64,000 nucleotides of DNA, taken from positions 26,196 through 90,195 of the forward strand of contig NZ_LQPZ01000047.1 of NCBI RefSeq assembly GCF_002102395.1. The letters run 5' to 3'. The notes under the pieces are model-generated. The model worked only from the letters and a program-made list of their open reading frames with translations. It had not been told where the DNA came from and ran no database searches. The position numbers were made by a program, and so were the translations under genes. This stretch comes from Mycolicibacillus trivialis. GTDB lineage: Bacteria; Actinomycetota; Actinomycetes; Mycobacteriales; Mycobacteriaceae. Below are positions 19,698-29,719 of the stretch, in pieces. Each line of letters starts with the position of its first letter. Position 1 is the first letter of the stretch.

Positions 19698-21416
19698 TCA
19701 GACGATGTAGTACAGCTGCGCCATCGAGACCCGGTCGACCGGTTCGGCGGTGGCGAGTGTGCCGTCGAGGTAGACGTCGTATGTCTTCGGGTCGATGCGG
19801 ATCTCGGGCATCGCGTCGTTGCGCACCATCTGCTGTTTCCCGACGGTGCGACAACCTCGGACCGGCTCGACCCAGCGGTCCAGCCCGATCCGGTCGGGCA
19901 CCCCGGCGACGACGGCGGCCTCGGACATGAACGTCATCGCGATGTGCGGCGCCACCGGAGGTTCACTGCCGTACATCGGGCGCATCAGCACCGGTTCGGT
20001 GGTGGGGATGGACCCGCAGGGGTCGCCGAGCGTCGCCCGCACCACCATCCCGCCCTTGAGGACCAACTTCGGCCGGACCCCGAACGTGCTGGTCGGCCAG
20101 AGCACGATATCGGCGATCTTGCCCGGCTCCAACGAGCCCACCAGGTGGCCGATGCCGTGTGTCAACGCCGGGTTGATGGTGTATTTCGCCAGATAACGCA
20201 GGATGCGACCGTTGTCGTGCTCGTCGGGATCACCGGCGAGTTGCCCGGTCTGCTGCTTCATCTTGTCCGCCGTGCGCCATGCGGTGGTGATGGTGTCGCT
20301 GATCCGACCCATTGCCTGAGAATCCGAGGTGTACATCGAGACGACGCCGAGATCTTGCAGCACGTCCTCCGCGGCTTCGGTACCGGTCCGGATGCGGGAC
20401 TGAACGAAGGCGTTGTCGACCGGGTCGCGCGGGTTCAGGTTGTGGGTCACCGCGGTCATGTAGAACAAATTGTTGGCGGTGTCCGTGGTGAACGGCCGGG
20501 TCGGGTTGGTCGATGAGGGCAGCACGTTGGGCAGTGCGGCCATCGCCATCACGTCGGGCGCATGGCCGCCGCCGGCTCCCTCGATGTGGTAGGCGTGCAC
20601 GACGCGGCCGTTGATCGCGCTGAGCGTGTCGGCGAGATAGCCGGACTCGTTGAGCGTGTCGGTGTGGATCGCGACCTGCACGTCGTGGTCATCGGCCACG
20701 CTGAGGCAGCAGTCCATCACCGCGGGGGTCGCACCCCAGTCCTCGTGCACCTTGAAACCGCAGGCGCCGGCCTGCATCTGCTCGATCAGCGCCTCGGGTT
20801 GGCTGCTGTTGCCCTTGCCGAGGAAGCCGACGTTGACCGGATAGCAGGCGGTTGCCTGCAGCATGCGGGTGATGTTGCCCGCGCCGGGTGTGGTGTTGGT
20901 GCCCCGGGCTCCGTCCTCGGGGCCGGTTCCGCCACCGAGGAAAGTGGTGACACCGCTGGACAGGCCGTCCTTGACCTGTTCGGGGGAGATGAAGTGCACA
21001 TGCGTGTCGACCGCACCCGCGGTGGCCACCAACCCCTCACCGGCGATCACCTGGGTGCCGGTCCCGACGATCAGGCCGGGGTCCACGCCGTCCTGCACGT
21101 AGGGGTTTCCCGCCTGCCCGACGCCGACGATCCGCCCGTCGCGAATACCGATGTCGGCCTTGACGATGCCGATGATCGGATCCATCACGATCACCGACGT
21201 GATGACCAGGTCCAAGGCGCCCTCGGCGTTGGTCACCCCCGGTGTTTGGCCCATGCCGTCGCGAATCGACTTGCCGCCACCGAAGACCAGCTCTTCACCC
21301 GGAGTGAGCAGGCTGCGCTCCACCTGCGCTATCAACTCGGTGTCGGCCAACCGGAACCGGTCGCCGGTGGTGGGTCCGTACAGCGAGGCGTAGGTGCGCC
21401 GAGAAACCGAGCTCAC
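19698..21416 (-). CDS. ureC: Urease alpha subunit UreC
   Basis: UreC is the catalytic subunit that hydrolyses urea to ammonia and carbamate. At 572 residues it is full length. The nickel-ligand segment [11 protein letters not shown], the carbamylated Lys in [12 protein letters not shown], the ligand [15 protein letters not shown] and [10 protein letters not shown] are all present. The active-site flap is unusual: where typical ureases have MVCHHLD this one reads TAVTHNLN, so the flap Cys is replaced by Thr while the first His is kept. The GTG start overlaps the ureB stop (GTGA). No ureD, ureE, ureF or ureG is present anywhere in the window. Confidence 0.96.
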   Translation of the reverse strand: MSSVSRRTYASLYGPTTGDRFRLADTELIAQVERSLLTPGEELVFGGGKSIRDGMGQTPGVTNAEGALDLVITSVIVMDPIIGIVKADIGIRDGRIVGVGQAGNPYVQDGVDPGLIVGTGTQVIAGEGLVATAGAVDTHVHFISPEQVKDGLSSGVTTFLGGGTGPEDGARGTNTTPGAGNITRMLQATACYPVNVGFLGKGNSSQPEALIEQMQAGACGFKVHEDWGATPAVMDCCLSVADDHDVQVAIHTDTLNESGYLADTLSAINGRVVHAYHIEGAGGGHAPDVMAMAALPNVLPSSTNPTRPFTTDTANNLFYMTAVTHNLNPRDPVDNAFVQSRIRTGTEAAEDVLQDLGVVSMYTSDSQAMGRISDTITTAWRTADKMKQQTGQLAGDPDEHDNGRILRYLAKYTINPALTHGIGHLVGSLEPGKIADIVLWPTSTFGVRPKLVLKGGMVVRATLGDPCGSIPTTEPVLMRPMYGSEPPVAPHIAMTFMSEAAVVAGVPDRIGLDRWVEPVRGCRTVGKQQMVRNDAMPEIRIDPKTYDVYLDGTLATAEPVDRVSMAQLYYIV

Positions 21417-21811
21417 CGCGACGACCCCTCTCCGGCACCGCCGGGTATCCCGCGGAACCCGAGCTCACCCGCTCGACGCAGCGCCCGCCGAGCCACCCTG
21501 TCGTTTCGGACGGCGCCCTCGACCATGCCGCTGAAGCCTCTGATCAGACCCATGCCACCGAACTCGACGAGGACGACGGTTTTCTCCTCGCCGGGTTCGA
21601 ACCGGATCGCTTGCCCGGAGGGGATGTCGAGCCGTCTGCCGAGCGCCCGTGTTCGATCGAACTCCAAAACCCCGTTCGCTTCGAAGAAGTGGTAGTGCGA
21701 GCCCACCTGGATCGGCCGGTCCCCGGTGTTGCGGACCTGAAGTTGCACGGTGGGGCGGCCCGCGTTGATTTCAACGGGTTCGTCGGCGATGAACCATTCA
21801 CCGGGGATCAT
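21413..21811 (-). CDS. ureB: Urease beta subunit UreB
   Basis: UreB is a structural subunit of the urease trimer. The product of 132 residues starts [20 protein letters not shown] and contains [18 protein letters not shown] and [10 protein letters not shown]. It is about 25 residues longer at the C-terminus than typical stand-alone beta subunits, the extra part being Arg- and Gly-rich. I chose ATG 21811 because GGAGGG lies four bases upstream; another ATG at 21823 has no such signal. It overlaps ureC by four bases. Confidence 0.94.
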   Translation of the reverse strand: MIPGEWFIADEPVEINAGRPTVQLQVRNTGDRPIQVGSHYHFFEANGVLEFDRTRALGRRLDIPSGQAIRFEPGEEKTVVLVEFGGMGLIRGFSGMVEGAVRNDRVARRALRRAGELGFRGIPGGAGEGSSR

Positions 21812-21838
21812 GACACCCTCCATCGTCCGTTCGACCGA

Positions 21839-22150
21839 TCAACCGATCGGGTTGGCCACCGAGACCAGCTGGGTGCCGGTCGGGAACATCGCCTCGACCT
21901 GCACGAAGGTGACCATGTCGGGCACGCCGGCCAGCACATCGTCGCGGGTGAGGACCCGTTTGCCCAGCTCGATGGTGTCCGCGAGCGACGCGCCGTCGCG
22001 CGCGGACTCCAGCAGTGCCTCGCAGATCAGCGCGATGGATTCGGGAACGTTCAGTTTGGTACCGCGTTCCCGCCGTCGGCGTGCCAGGTCGGCGACCTGG
22101 TAGATGACCAGCTTCTCGACTTCGCGGGGCGAGAGCATCAGCGACGACAT
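21839..22150 (-). CDS. ureA: Urease gamma subunit UreA
   Basis: UreA is the small structural subunit. From the ATG at 22150 the product is 103 residues and begins MSSLMLSPREVEKLVIYQVA, then LNVPESIALICEALLESARDG and VPDMVTFVQVEAMFPTGTQL, all typical. The frame is open to an ATG at 22246, which would add 32 residues with no family counterpart; GGAG at 11 bases supports the internal start. It lies 180 bases downstream of cobIJ on the same strand, so the urease genes could be read from the cob promoter or from one in that gap. Confidence 0.93.
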   Translation of the reverse strand: MSSLMLSPREVEKLVIYQVADLARRRRERGTKLNVPESIALICEALLESARDGASLADTIELGKRVLTRDDVLAGVPDMVTFVQVEAMFPTGTQLVSVANPIG

Positions 22151-22331
22151 CCACGTCTGGGCTCCGAGGGTCGCTGCCGGCTTCAGGGCGTCGGCGGCGA
22201 TCTCCTCCGACCGGTCGTTCTCCTGGACCACCTCTCGACGATACAACTCACAACGAGTCGGAGAGCGACACGCGCTCTGAGAACTTCCTGTGTTGGTCGG
22301 CGCGGCGAAGACGGCACGCCGCCACTGCCGG

Positions 22332-23804
22332 CTAACCCGGGTAGCGGCGGGGGGTGAACACCCGGTCGGCGGAATCGTCGCTGTACCACTGGGTTTGGGA
22401 AGATCCGACGATGAGCAGGCATCGCATGTCGACGGCTGCGGCGTCGAGTTCGGCCAACCGCACCACGCTCACCTGCTCGGCCGGCCCGGACACGTCCCGC
22501 CCGATCACCACCGGTGTATCGGGGGAGCGGTGCTCCAGCAGCAGGTCCCGCATCGCGCCGACCTGCCAGGTGCGGCTGCGGGAAGCCGGGTTGTAGATCG
22601 CCAGCGCCAGATCCGCGGCGGCGGCCGCCGAGAGCCGGGCGGCGATCACCTCCCACGGTTTGAGCCGATCGGACAGCGAGAGCACCGCGTAGTCGTGCCC
22701 CAGCGGCGCCCCGACCCGGCTGGCCACCGCCTGCGCGGCGGTCATCGCGGGCACCACCCGCACCGTCACGCCCGGCCAGCGTCGAGCCTCCTCCAGCACC
22801 GCGGCGCCCATCGCGAACACGCCCGGATCCCCGGAGGAGACCACCGCCACCGTGTGGCCCCGCTCGGCCAACTCGCAGGCCAGCCTGGCCCGTTTGGGCT
22901 CATCGGTGTTGTCGCTGGGGTGGCGGCGTTGCCCGGCATGCTCGGGCACCCGATCCAGATACGGTCCGTAGCCGATCAGGTCGGTTGCCGCTGCCAGCAC
23001 CCGGCGGCTCTCCGGCGTCATCCAGTCCTGGCTGCCGGGCCCCAACCCCACCACGGTGACCGCACCGGCGGCCGCGCGACGGCGCCGGCCGCCGGGCAAC
23101 AATGCCAGCGAGAAGTACGGCACCTCGGCCGGGTCGACGTCGGCGGCGGGCAGCACCCGCTGGGCCGGGGTGGAGGCCCGCTCCACGTAGTAGGTGTCGT
23201 CGAGTTGTCCGGTGCGCGACAACGCTTCCCGAACGGCCGGGTAGGACCGGCCCAGTTTGAGGATGACCGCGGCGTCGACGTCGGCGAGCCGCCGGCTCAG
23301 CTCGGTGACCCCCATCGTGCCGGGCAACACCGACAAGACCTCGTCGCCGGCCACCAGGGGTGTCGCCAGCGCCGCCGAGGCCGCACTGATCGAGGTCACC
23401 CCGGGGACGATCACCGCGTGGAAACGTTCGGTGAGCCGGGTGTGCAGATGCATGTAGGAGCTGTAGAACAGCGGATCGCCCTCGGCCAGCAGCGCCACGT
23501 CCCGACCGGCGGCCAGGTGAGCGGCGATCCGTTCGGCCGCCGAGCGGTAGAAGTCCTCCATCGCCCCGGCGTAGCCGCCCGGGTGGTCGACGGTTTCGGT
23601 GGTCACCGGATAGACCAGGTGCTCCTCGAGCTGACCGGGGCGCAGGTACGGCTCGGCGATGCCGCGGGCGATGCTGCGGCCATGGCGCGCACTGTGATAC
23701 GCGACGACGTCGGCCGCCGCGATGACCCGGGTGGCCTTCACCGTCACCAGCTCCGGGTCGCCCGGGCCAAGCCCGACCCCGAACAGTGTTCCGTGGCCGC
23801 TCAT
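22332..23804 (-). CDS. cobIJ: Bifunctional precorrin-2 C20- / precorrin-3B C17-methyltransferase CobIJ
   Basis: This natural fusion of two tetrapyrrole methylases has 490 residues. The CobI half (1-240) begins [20 protein letters not shown] and has [16 protein letters not shown] and [14 protein letters not shown]. The CobJ half (about 245-490) has [33 protein letters not shown] and [16 protein letters not shown] and ends in [21 protein letters not shown]. tuberculosis has the same fusion (Rv2066). The ATG at 23804 overlaps the cobH stop. The open frame continues upstream only as a shadow of cobH. Confidence 0.96.
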   Translation of the reverse strand: MSGHGTLFGVGLGPGDPELVTVKATRVIAAADVVAYHSARHGRSIARGIAEPYLRPGQLEEHLVYPVTTETVDHPGGYAGAMEDFYRSAAERIAAHLAAGRDVALLAEGDPLFYSSYMHLHTRLTERFHAVIVPGVTSISAASAALATPLVAGDEVLSVLPGTMGVTELSRRLADVDAAVILKLGRSYPAVREALSRTGQLDDTYYVERASTPAQRVLPAADVDPAEVPYFSLALLPGGRRRRAAAGAVTVVGLGPGSQDWMTPESRRVLAAATDLIGYGPYLDRVPEHAGQRRHPSDNTDEPKRARLACELAERGHTVAVVSSGDPGVFAMGAAVLEEARRWPGVTVRVVPAMTAAQAVASRVGAPLGHDYAVLSLSDRLKPWEVIAARLSAAAAADLALAIYNPASRSRTWQVGAMRDLLLEHRSPDTPVVIGRDVSGPAEQVSVVRLAELDAAAVDMRCLLIVGSSQTQWYSDDSADRVFTPRRYPG

Positions 23805-24427
23805 TCGGCGCTGCTCGCGATCGCGTTGACCGCGGCGGCCGCCATCGCGCTGCCGCCACGCCGACCGCGCACCACCAGGTAGGCCACTCCGCGGGGCCGG
23901 TCGACGAGCTCCTGTTTGGACTGTGCCGAGCCGACGAAGCCGACCGGGCCGCCCAGCACCGCCGCCGGTGCGGGCGCACCCTCGTCGATCAGTTCCAGCA
24001 GCCGGAACAGCGCGGTCGGCGCATTGCCGATGGCCAGCACCGCACCGCCGAGGCGGTCGGCCCACAGCTCCACCCCGGCCGCCGAGCGGGTGGTTGCCGA
24101 CCGCCGGGCGTGTTCGCCCGCCCGGGGGTCGGCGACCAGCGACACCACCGCGTTGTCCGCCGGCAGCCGGGAGCGGGTGATGCCGGCCGCCACCATCGAG
24201 GAGTCGCACAGCACCGGCGCGCCGCCGGCCAGCGCCGCGTGCGCGCGGGCCACCACGTCCTCGGTGTAGGCGATGTGATCGACGAGGTCGACCTGCCCGC
24301 AGGTGTGGATCAGTCGCACCACGACCCGGGCCACGTCGGCGGGGAACCGGGCCAGGTCCGCCTCGGCGCGGATCGTGGCGAACGACTGCCGGTAGATCTC
24401 GGCGGCGTCGCGCAGGTAGTCCAGCAC
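23801..24427 (-). CDS. cobH: Precorrin-8X methylmutase CobH
   Basis: CobH shifts the C11 methyl to C12, producing hydrogenobyrinate. At 208 residues it is normal length. Visible family segments are [17 protein letters not shown], the catalytic His in [43 protein letters not shown] and [13 protein letters not shown]. It lies 9 bases after cobG and overlaps cobIJ by four bases (ATGA), so cobG, cobH and cobIJ form an operon. Confidence 0.96.
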   Translation of the reverse strand: MLDYLRDAAEIYRQSFATIRAEADLARFPADVARVVVRLIHTCGQVDLVDHIAYTEDVVARAHAALAGGAPVLCDSSMVAAGITRSRLPADNAVVSLVADPRAGEHARRSATTRSAAGVELWADRLGGAVLAIGNAPTALFRLLELIDEGAPAPAAVLGGPVGFVGSAQSKQELVDRPRGVAYLVVRGRRGGSAMAAAAVNAIASSAE

Positions 24428-24436
24428 GCGCTCACC

Positions 24437-25549
24437 CTACGGCGTGAGCTCCCGGTATCCGTCCGCGGTGGCCACCAGCACCTGCGCGCCCGGCGGGCTG
24501 CCGCAGGCACGCTCGCAGCCGACGAAGTGGCGATGCCCGGTGGCGGGCTCATCGAGGCGGGCGGCGGCGTCGGCGCGCACGTCGGCGGCCGACCGCGCGC
24601 ACCCCGGACTGCCCACGCAGGCGCTGATCGACAGCCACGGCGAGTGTGCGTCGAAGATCAGCCCCAGCGGTGCCAGCACCCGCACCACGGTGTCGGCGGC
24701 CGCTTCGTCGAGGTCGCAGATGAGCACCGAGCGCCACGGGGTCACCACCAGTGGGGCGTCGATCGCCGCGAGATACTCCGCGACCCGAGCCGACAACACC
24801 CCCAGCGGAACGGCCGCGCCCAGTGTCACCCGCCCGCCGGCCTGCTCGAGCCAGCCCACCGGCGGCCCGGCCGGTGGCGTCCAGGTCGCACCGGCCTCGG
24901 CGACCGGCTCGAGTCCGGCCAGCAGTGTTTCGGGGTCGGTGAGCTCGGCGACCCGCCACGCGTCGCCGCGGATGGTCGCGAAACGGGCCGCGAGCGCGAT
25001 GAGCGTGGCCACCGCGTCGGCGGCGGGGACCCGGACTCCGGTGTCCCGTCCGGCCAGCAGCAGCGCTGCCGTGTCGGCATCGGCCCACAGCGCGGTGAGA
25101 TCGGGGCGCAGCCCGGCCACGTCGCCGCGCCCGTCGTCGAGTCCGAACCAGAATCGCCCGGGCAGGTCGGCCAGTCGCGGCTCGGCCCGGATCGCGCGGT
25201 CCAACCGGGTGACGTGGTCGCGCACGTCGGCGGTGCCGCCGACCCGCCCGCTCAGCGGTGAGGCGACGATGTTGCGGACCCGTTCGTGGCTGGCGGAAGG
25301 CAGCAGACCGGCCGCGGCCACCGCCGCGGCGACACCCGCCGGATCGGTGATGGCGCGCACCTGGACGTTCCCACGCGAGGTGAGTTCGAGTGCCGGTGAG
25401 CCGAATTCGGCGGCTGTGCGCGCCAGCGCCGCCAACTGCGCGGCGCTGATCATCCCGCCGGGTAACCGGATCCGGGCCAGGGCGCCGTCGGCGGCCGGAT
25501 GGGTCTGCCGCGCGCCGGGGCAGGCGTCGGTGTCCCGCGTACGGCTCAT
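24437..25549 (-). CDS. cobG: Precorrin-3B synthase CobG
   Basis: CobG is the oxygen-dependent monooxygenase that marks the aerobic B12 route. The 370-residue protein belongs to the sulfite/nitrite reductase-like family. It has two half-repeats and the iron-sulfur/siroheme Cys pattern ACVGSPGCARS and GCERACGSPPGA near the C-terminus. The N-terminal ferredoxin-like half has RIRLPGGMISAAQLAAL and LELTSRGNVQVRAI. The ATG at 25549 is preceded by GGAAGGGG. The intergenic gap upstream is too short for a full cobalamin riboswitch, and none is recognisable. Confidence 0.95.
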   Translation of the reverse strand: MSRTRDTDACPGARQTHPAADGALARIRLPGGMISAAQLAALARTAAEFGSPALELTSRGNVQVRAITDPAGVAAAVAAAGLLPSASHERVRNIVASPLSGRVGGTADVRDHVTRLDRAIRAEPRLADLPGRFWFGLDDGRGDVAGLRPDLTALWADADTAALLLAGRDTGVRVPAADAVATLIALAARFATIRGDAWRVAELTDPETLLAGLEPVAEAGATWTPPAGPPVGWLEQAGGRVTLGAAVPLGVLSARVAEYLAAIDAPLVVTPWRSVLICDLDEAAADTVVRVLAPLGLIFDAHSPWLSISACVGSPGCARSAADVRADAAARLDEPATGHRHFVGCERACGSPPGAQVLVATADGYRELTP

Positions 25550-25685
25550 GGCGCCCGCATCCCCTTCCCGCGTTGCCGCCCGGTAGCGCCGATCCGGGCG
25601 AACGCCCCGGCGCATCGCATCGAACTTCGTGCAGGTCACGGTAGTATTGCGGCACCCAGTCGCGCGAATCACCCCGGGGGGGCCG

Positions 25686-28334
25686 GTGGAGCAGGACGCG
25701 GTACCAGCGCCGGGTTGGCCGATGGTGGCCCGCGAGCCGGAGTTCGCCCGCGCGATGGCGGCCTTCGACGGCGTGGTCACCGGTCGCGGCGTGGCGCTGG
25801 TCGGCGAAAGCGGAGTGGGCAAGTCGACGTTGGCGCGTGGGCTGGCGGACACGCTGCAACGGCGTGGGCAGCAGGTCCGGTTCGTCCTGGGCACCCGCGG
25901 CGGCAGCGCCGTCCCGCTCGGTGCGTTCTCCCGGGCGCTGACGGTCGACACCGCCGAGGACCCCGCCGAGATGTTGGCCGAAGCCGAGCGGGCGCTGTCC
26001 CGCCAGCCGAACCTCGTGCTGGTTCTCGACGACGCCCACCTACTCGATCCGCTCTCGGCGGCGTTGGCCTACCAGCTCGCGGTGAGCGACGCGGTGCGGC
26101 TGATCGTGACGCTCGGCGCCGGAACCGATCCGCCCGACGCGGTCACCGCATTACTCAAAGAGGGACTGCTCACCGGGGTGCACCTCGCGGCGTTCACCAC
26201 CGAACAGACCGCGGTGCTCGCCCGTGCGGTCCTCGGCGGACCCGTCGAGAACCGGCTGGTCGCCGAACTGCAGCGGCGTACCGCCGGCAATCCGCTGCTG
26301 TTGCGCGGGTTGCTCAGCGCGGGACGCGAATCGGGGGTGCTGCGCCGGGTCGATGACCGCTGGGAGCTGGGCGGGCCGTTGAACGCCGACCACGAACTCC
26401 ACGACCTGCTGGAATTCCGGTTGCGGACACTGACCCACGAGGAACGTACCGCCGTCGAGGTCCTGGCGGTCGCGGAGCTGCTGGATTGGGGTGTCCTGCG
26501 GGAACTCTGTGACGGCGAGGCGGTCGGTCGGCTGGAACGACGCGGGATGATCCATCTGGTCGCCGACGGCACGGACACGGTGGCCCGACTCAACCACCCG
26601 GTCATCGGCGAGGTGGCGATGCGGCTGGCCGGTACGGTGCGCACCCGGGAGATCAACGGCCGGCTCGCCCACGCTTTGCGGGAGCAGCTGCGAGCGGGGT
26701 CCGGGCGGCCCCGGCTGCCCGATGCGCGCGGCGGTATCCGGCTGGCCCAGTACCTGATCCGCAGCGATCTTCCCCCCGATCTCGATGTGATCGCCACAGC
26801 GGCCGGACAGGCGTTGACGCTGTCGGACCTCCGCCACGCCGAGGAACTGGCCCGTTTCGCCGTCGCTCACGGTGGTGGTCTGGGACCCGCGCTGACCCTC
26901 GCCGAGGCGTTGAGCTGGCAGGCGCGCGGCGCGGAGGCCGACGAGGTGCTGCAGGCCGCGGAACCCGGTACGGGCGACGGACCTGCGGCGCTCAACTGGG
27001 CGGTGTTGCGATCGGCGAACCTGTTCTGGGGCTGTGGCGAGGTGGATCGAGCCCGCCGCGCCCTGGCTGCGGTGCCCGGCTACTGCGGCGACCCGGCGAC
27101 GGCCGATGGAGCGGTCGCCGCCCTTCAACTCGCATTCGCGTTCTTCACCGGCGATGTCGCCACCGCGGCCATGACCGGGCCGGCGCGCTGCGACACCGCG
27201 GCCGCGGCACCGGCGCTGGGATGGGCCGCGGCGGCAACCGTGTACGCGTTGGGCCTCACCGGCCGATTCAGCGAGGTCGCACCTGTCGTCGCGGCGGGAC
27301 TGCAGGCGACCGGTGCCGGCGGCGGCGGCCCGCACCGTTTCCTGCTCGGGCTTGCCGAGGTGGCAGCCGCGACCGCGGCGGGCGACCTCGACGCCGCGGA
27401 GCAGGCGGTACGACGCTACGCCCTGATGGCGGCCGGGGTCTCGGAGGCCGACGCCCTGGTGGAGGCGATGCACGGGCTGGTCGACCAGGCCCGCGGTGCA
27501 CTGCCTGCAGCGGTCGAACACCTGCGGGCGTGTCGGGCGGTCCTGCCGGGCGGCTCGGTGTGGCAACTGCCGGTGGCCGCTTGGCTGGCACAGTTCGAAG
27601 GCGCCCGTGGTGACGTTGCGGCAGCCGCCGAAGCGGTATGCCGAGCCGAGGCGGCCAACGGAGAGCACCTCGCGGTTTTCCGGCCGGAACTCGAACTGGG
27701 CCGAGCATGGGAGCAGGCGGCCCGCGGCCAGACGACCGCGGCGCGGATGCATGCCACCCGGGCCGCGCGGGCCGCCCGACGTTCCGGGATGGACACGCTC
27801 GAGCTTCGGGCGCTGCACACCTCGGTCCGCTTCGGCGACCGGGGCTGTACGCCCCGGCTGGGGCAGCTCGCGCACGCCCTGGCCACCCCGTTGGCGGCCG
27901 CGACGGCGCTCCACGCGACCGCCCTGGCGCGCCACGACGGCGACGCGCTGGACCGGGCGGCGAGCGGGTTCATCGCGACGGGCGCGCTGGCTCTGGCGGC
28001 CGACGCGGCGGCCCACGCCGCCACCGAGCACGAGCGGAACGGCGACCGGGCGAAGGCGCTGGCCTCGATGGGTCGGGCGCGGCTGGGAGCCGAGGTATGC
28101 GGGCTCGCCAGCCCGGCCGTCAGCGCGGCGATCCGGCCGCTGCCGCTCACCGGCCGCGAACGCGAGATCGCATCGCTTGCCGCAGAGGGATTGTCGAACC
28201 GCGAGATGGCCGAACGGCTCTCACTGTCGGTGCGAACCGTCGACGGTCATCTCTACCGGATCTACACCAAACTCGGGATCGAGCACCGTGACCAGCTGGC
28301 CGCATTGCTGGGCAGAGGACCGGTACGCCGGTGA
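25686..28334 (+). CDS. Large ATP-binding LuxR-family (LAL-type) transcriptional regulator
   Basis: This protein of about 882 residues has an N-terminal AAA/NTPase domain with Walker A GESGVGKSTLARG and Walker B LVLVLDDAHLLDP, a long Ala-rich helical-repeat middle and a C-terminal LuxR helix-turn-helix (LTGREREIASLAAEGLSNRE, then SVRTVDGHLYRIYTKLGI). This is the MalT/LAL architecture: a signal-binding STAND ATPase that activates transcription. The start is uncertain. GTG 25686 follows a run of G and precedes the conserved part; the frame is open to GTG 25629. It diverges from cobG. Its target is unknown; the neighbouring SnoaL and LuxR genes or the cob genes are candidates. Confidence 0.9.
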   Translation: MEQDAVPAPGWPMVAREPEFARAMAAFDGVVTGRGVALVGESGVGKSTLARGLADTLQRRGQQVRFVLGTRGGSAVPLGAFSRALTVDTAEDPAEMLAEAERALSRQPNLVLVLDDAHLLDPLSAALAYQLAVSDAVRLIVTLGAGTDPPDAVTALLKEGLLTGVHLAAFTTEQTAVLARAVLGGPVENRLVAELQRRTAGNPLLLRGLLSAGRESGVLRRVDDRWELGGPLNADHELHDLLEFRLRTLTHEERTAVEVLAVAELLDWGVLRELCDGEAVGRLERRGMIHLVADGTDTVARLNHPVIGEVAMRLAGTVRTREINGRLAHALREQLRAGSGRPRLPDARGGIRLAQYLIRSDLPPDLDVIATAAGQALTLSDLRHAEELARFAVAHGGGLGPALTLAEALSWQARGAEADEVLQAAEPGTGDGPAALNWAVLRSANLFWGCGEVDRARRALAAVPGYCGDPATADGAVAALQLAFAFFTGDVATAAMTGPARCDTAAAAPALGWAAAATVYALGLTGRFSEVAPVVAAGLQATGAGGGGPHRFLLGLAEVAAATAAGDLDAAEQAVRRYALMAAGVSEADALVEAMHGLVDQARGALPAAVEHLRACRAVLPGGSVWQLPVAAWLAQFEGARGDVAAAAEAVCRAEAANGEHLAVFRPELELGRAWEQAARGQTTAARMHATRAARAARRSGMDTLELRALHTSVRFGDRGCTPRLGQLAHALATPLAAATALHATALARHDGDALDRAASGFIATGALALAADAAAHAATEHERNGDRAKALASMGRARLGAEVCGLASPAVSAAIRPLPLTGREREIASLAAEGLSNREMAERLSLSVRTVDGHLYRIYTKLGIEHRDQLAALLGRGPVRR

Positions 28335-28399
28335 GCCCCGCGTTCAATTCTGCTGGCTTTGCGGCACGCCTCGGCGCCGCAGGGTAAGAATTGTGGTGT

Positions 28400-28428
28400 C
28401 GAATTCCTCTGTCTGGATGAGGAATTCG
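28400..28428. repeat. 10-bp perfect hairpin before a candidate small ORF
   Basis: CGAATTCCTC (28400-28409) pairs with GAGGAATTCG (28419-28428) around nine bases, and one further T-A pair extends it. It lies between two convergent regulator genes in a locally AT-richer stretch. It could end the first regulator's transcript or act as an operator for the ORF at 28482. Confidence 0.5.
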
Positions 28429-28481
28429 ATCGGTAGCGGTGCTTTTCTTGTGGAAGAACTTCGCAAGGAAAGGAATTCAAC

Positions 28482-28625
28482 ATGTTTCAGGTTTTTCCGG
28501 CACGCCGGGTGCGTGCAACCGCCCATCGGATCAGTCGACGGCGGGGCTCGACACTGTACGTCCCGCAACGTGAACCGAATTTTCTTGAGGCGGCCCGGAT
28601 GGCACGCGAGATGGGTCACTTGTGA
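28482..28625 (+). CDS. Candidate 47-residue small basic protein
   Basis: An ATG at 28482 preceded by AAGGAAAGG at about eight bases opens a 47-codon frame starting MFQVFPARRVRATAHRI, then STLYVPQREPNFLEAARMAR. The N-terminal half is Arg-rich and the C-terminal half looks like an amphipathic helix. Its last 95 bases are antisense to the end of the minus-strand LuxR gene. The strong ribosome binding site in an otherwise gene-poor, AT-richer gap is the main support. I recognise no family, and the frame could be fortuitous. Confidence 0.35.
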   Translation: MFQVFPARRVRATAHRISRRRGSTLYVPQREPNFLEAARMAREMGHL

Positions 28626-29694
28626 CGTCACGATTTCTCGCGGCGTCACGGTCCGGCTCGTGCTGAAGCAGGAGCCGGACCAGGTCCGCTTGACGATGGG
28701 TGTCGGTTTTGTCGAAAACGTGCTGCAGATGGGTTTTCACGGTTGCCAGCGAGACCGACAGGGTTTCGGCTATCGATTTGGGGTCGCCGCCTTGGGCGAC
28801 AAGGACGGCAACCTGGGCTTCACTTACGGTCAAACCGTAGAGTTCGCGCAGTAACGTCGCGCTCGGTACTCGTTCGACGTCGGGGTCGACGATGACGACC
28901 ATCCGCCGCCACGAAGAGCGCTGGTCCTCCACGGTGGAGGTCATCGGCACCACGTGCAGGACGTATGCCCGCTTCCCGGACGGCCGGGCGCACAGGAACG
29001 TACCGGTGGGCTCCCTTGAGTCGCGCTGCGAGGATTCCAGTTTCGCCAAACTGATTCGTAGGCCGTCATCGCGACGCAGCAAGCGCTCCGCTTCGGAGTT
29101 GGCGTAGACGACACCACGTCCGGCCGCGAGGATGAGGATCCCGCGCTGCAGGGACTCGCACACCTGGCTCAAGTCGCTGTTGCGGTAGCCGAGGTCATCG
29201 AGGTGCTGTCGGGTTCGGAACGCCTGCGCCAGATGCGGCGCCAGAGAACACAGCAACGCGGTGGGGTCGGTCGGCCCGGCTACGCCCGAGCGTTTCGGCA
29301 ATCGCAGCGCCAGGGTCGCCGCTGTCGGGGCGCCGGTGAGATGCAGGAAGTAGATCTCGTCGAACGCGTTCGGTCGACACCAGTCGGCGTCGATTTCGGT
29401 CCGGCCGACTTTTCCGACCATCTCAGATCGGGTACGCAGCGTGCCGACCGGACCGGATTCGACCGTCGCCATGATCGGGTCCCGCAACGCGTAGTGGGCG
29501 TTGTAAGCCTGCGCTGCGGAAAACGGCAGGTTCGCATGTTCGATGCGGCGCGGTCCACCGTCGCGGTGGACCACCAGGGCCGTATCGGATTGATCGACCG
29601 CACGTCCGATGTCGGCGAGCACCCCATCCCACAGCGACGGTGTCAAAACCGTTGCGTGTATCCCGGATACCAGCCGGGAGAAGTCCTCGAACAT
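28531..29694 (-). CDS. LuxR-family transcriptional regulator
   Basis: This 387-residue protein has a non-ATPase N-terminal sensor region (about 1-300), which contains a PAS-like segment around GILILAAGRGVVYANSEAER, and a C-terminal LuxR helix-turn-helix (LTVSEAQVAVLVAQGGDPKS, then VSLATVKTHLQHVFDKTDTH). The start at ATG 29694 gives MFEDFSRLVSGIHATVLTP; the frame is open further upstream through the SnoaL gene. No clear ribosome binding site is visible. It lies 25 bases after the SnoaL-like gene on the same strand, so the two are probably co-transcribed. The ligand is unknown. Confidence 0.88.
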   Translation of the reverse strand: MFEDFSRLVSGIHATVLTPSLWDGVLADIGRAVDQSDTALVVHRDGGPRRIEHANLPFSAAQAYNAHYALRDPIMATVESGPVGTLRTRSEMVGKVGRTEIDADWCRPNAFDEIYFLHLTGAPTAATLALRLPKRSGVAGPTDPTALLCSLAPHLAQAFRTRQHLDDLGYRNSDLSQVCESLQRGILILAAGRGVVYANSEAERLLRRDDGLRISLAKLESSQRDSREPTGTFLCARPSGKRAYVLHVVPMTSTVEDQRSSWRRMVVIVDPDVERVPSATLLRELYGLTVSEAQVAVLVAQGGDPKSIAETLSVSLATVKTHLQHVFDKTDTHRQADLVRLLLQHEPDRDAARNRDVTSDPSRVPSGPPQENSVHVAGRTVSSPAVD

Positions 29695-29719
29695 GGCGAG
29701 TGGCTGAGCCGACGCTCCG

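Noticed and set aside
22151..22246. 32-residue N-terminal extension of UreA
   Set aside because: It has no counterpart in the gamma subunit family, and the internal ATG at 22150 has a usable ribosome binding site.
25550..25685. Cobalamin riboswitch upstream of cobG
   Set aside because: The gap is short and I find no B12-box-like or conserved core sequence. The cobN leader (30101-30302) was also read and shows none.
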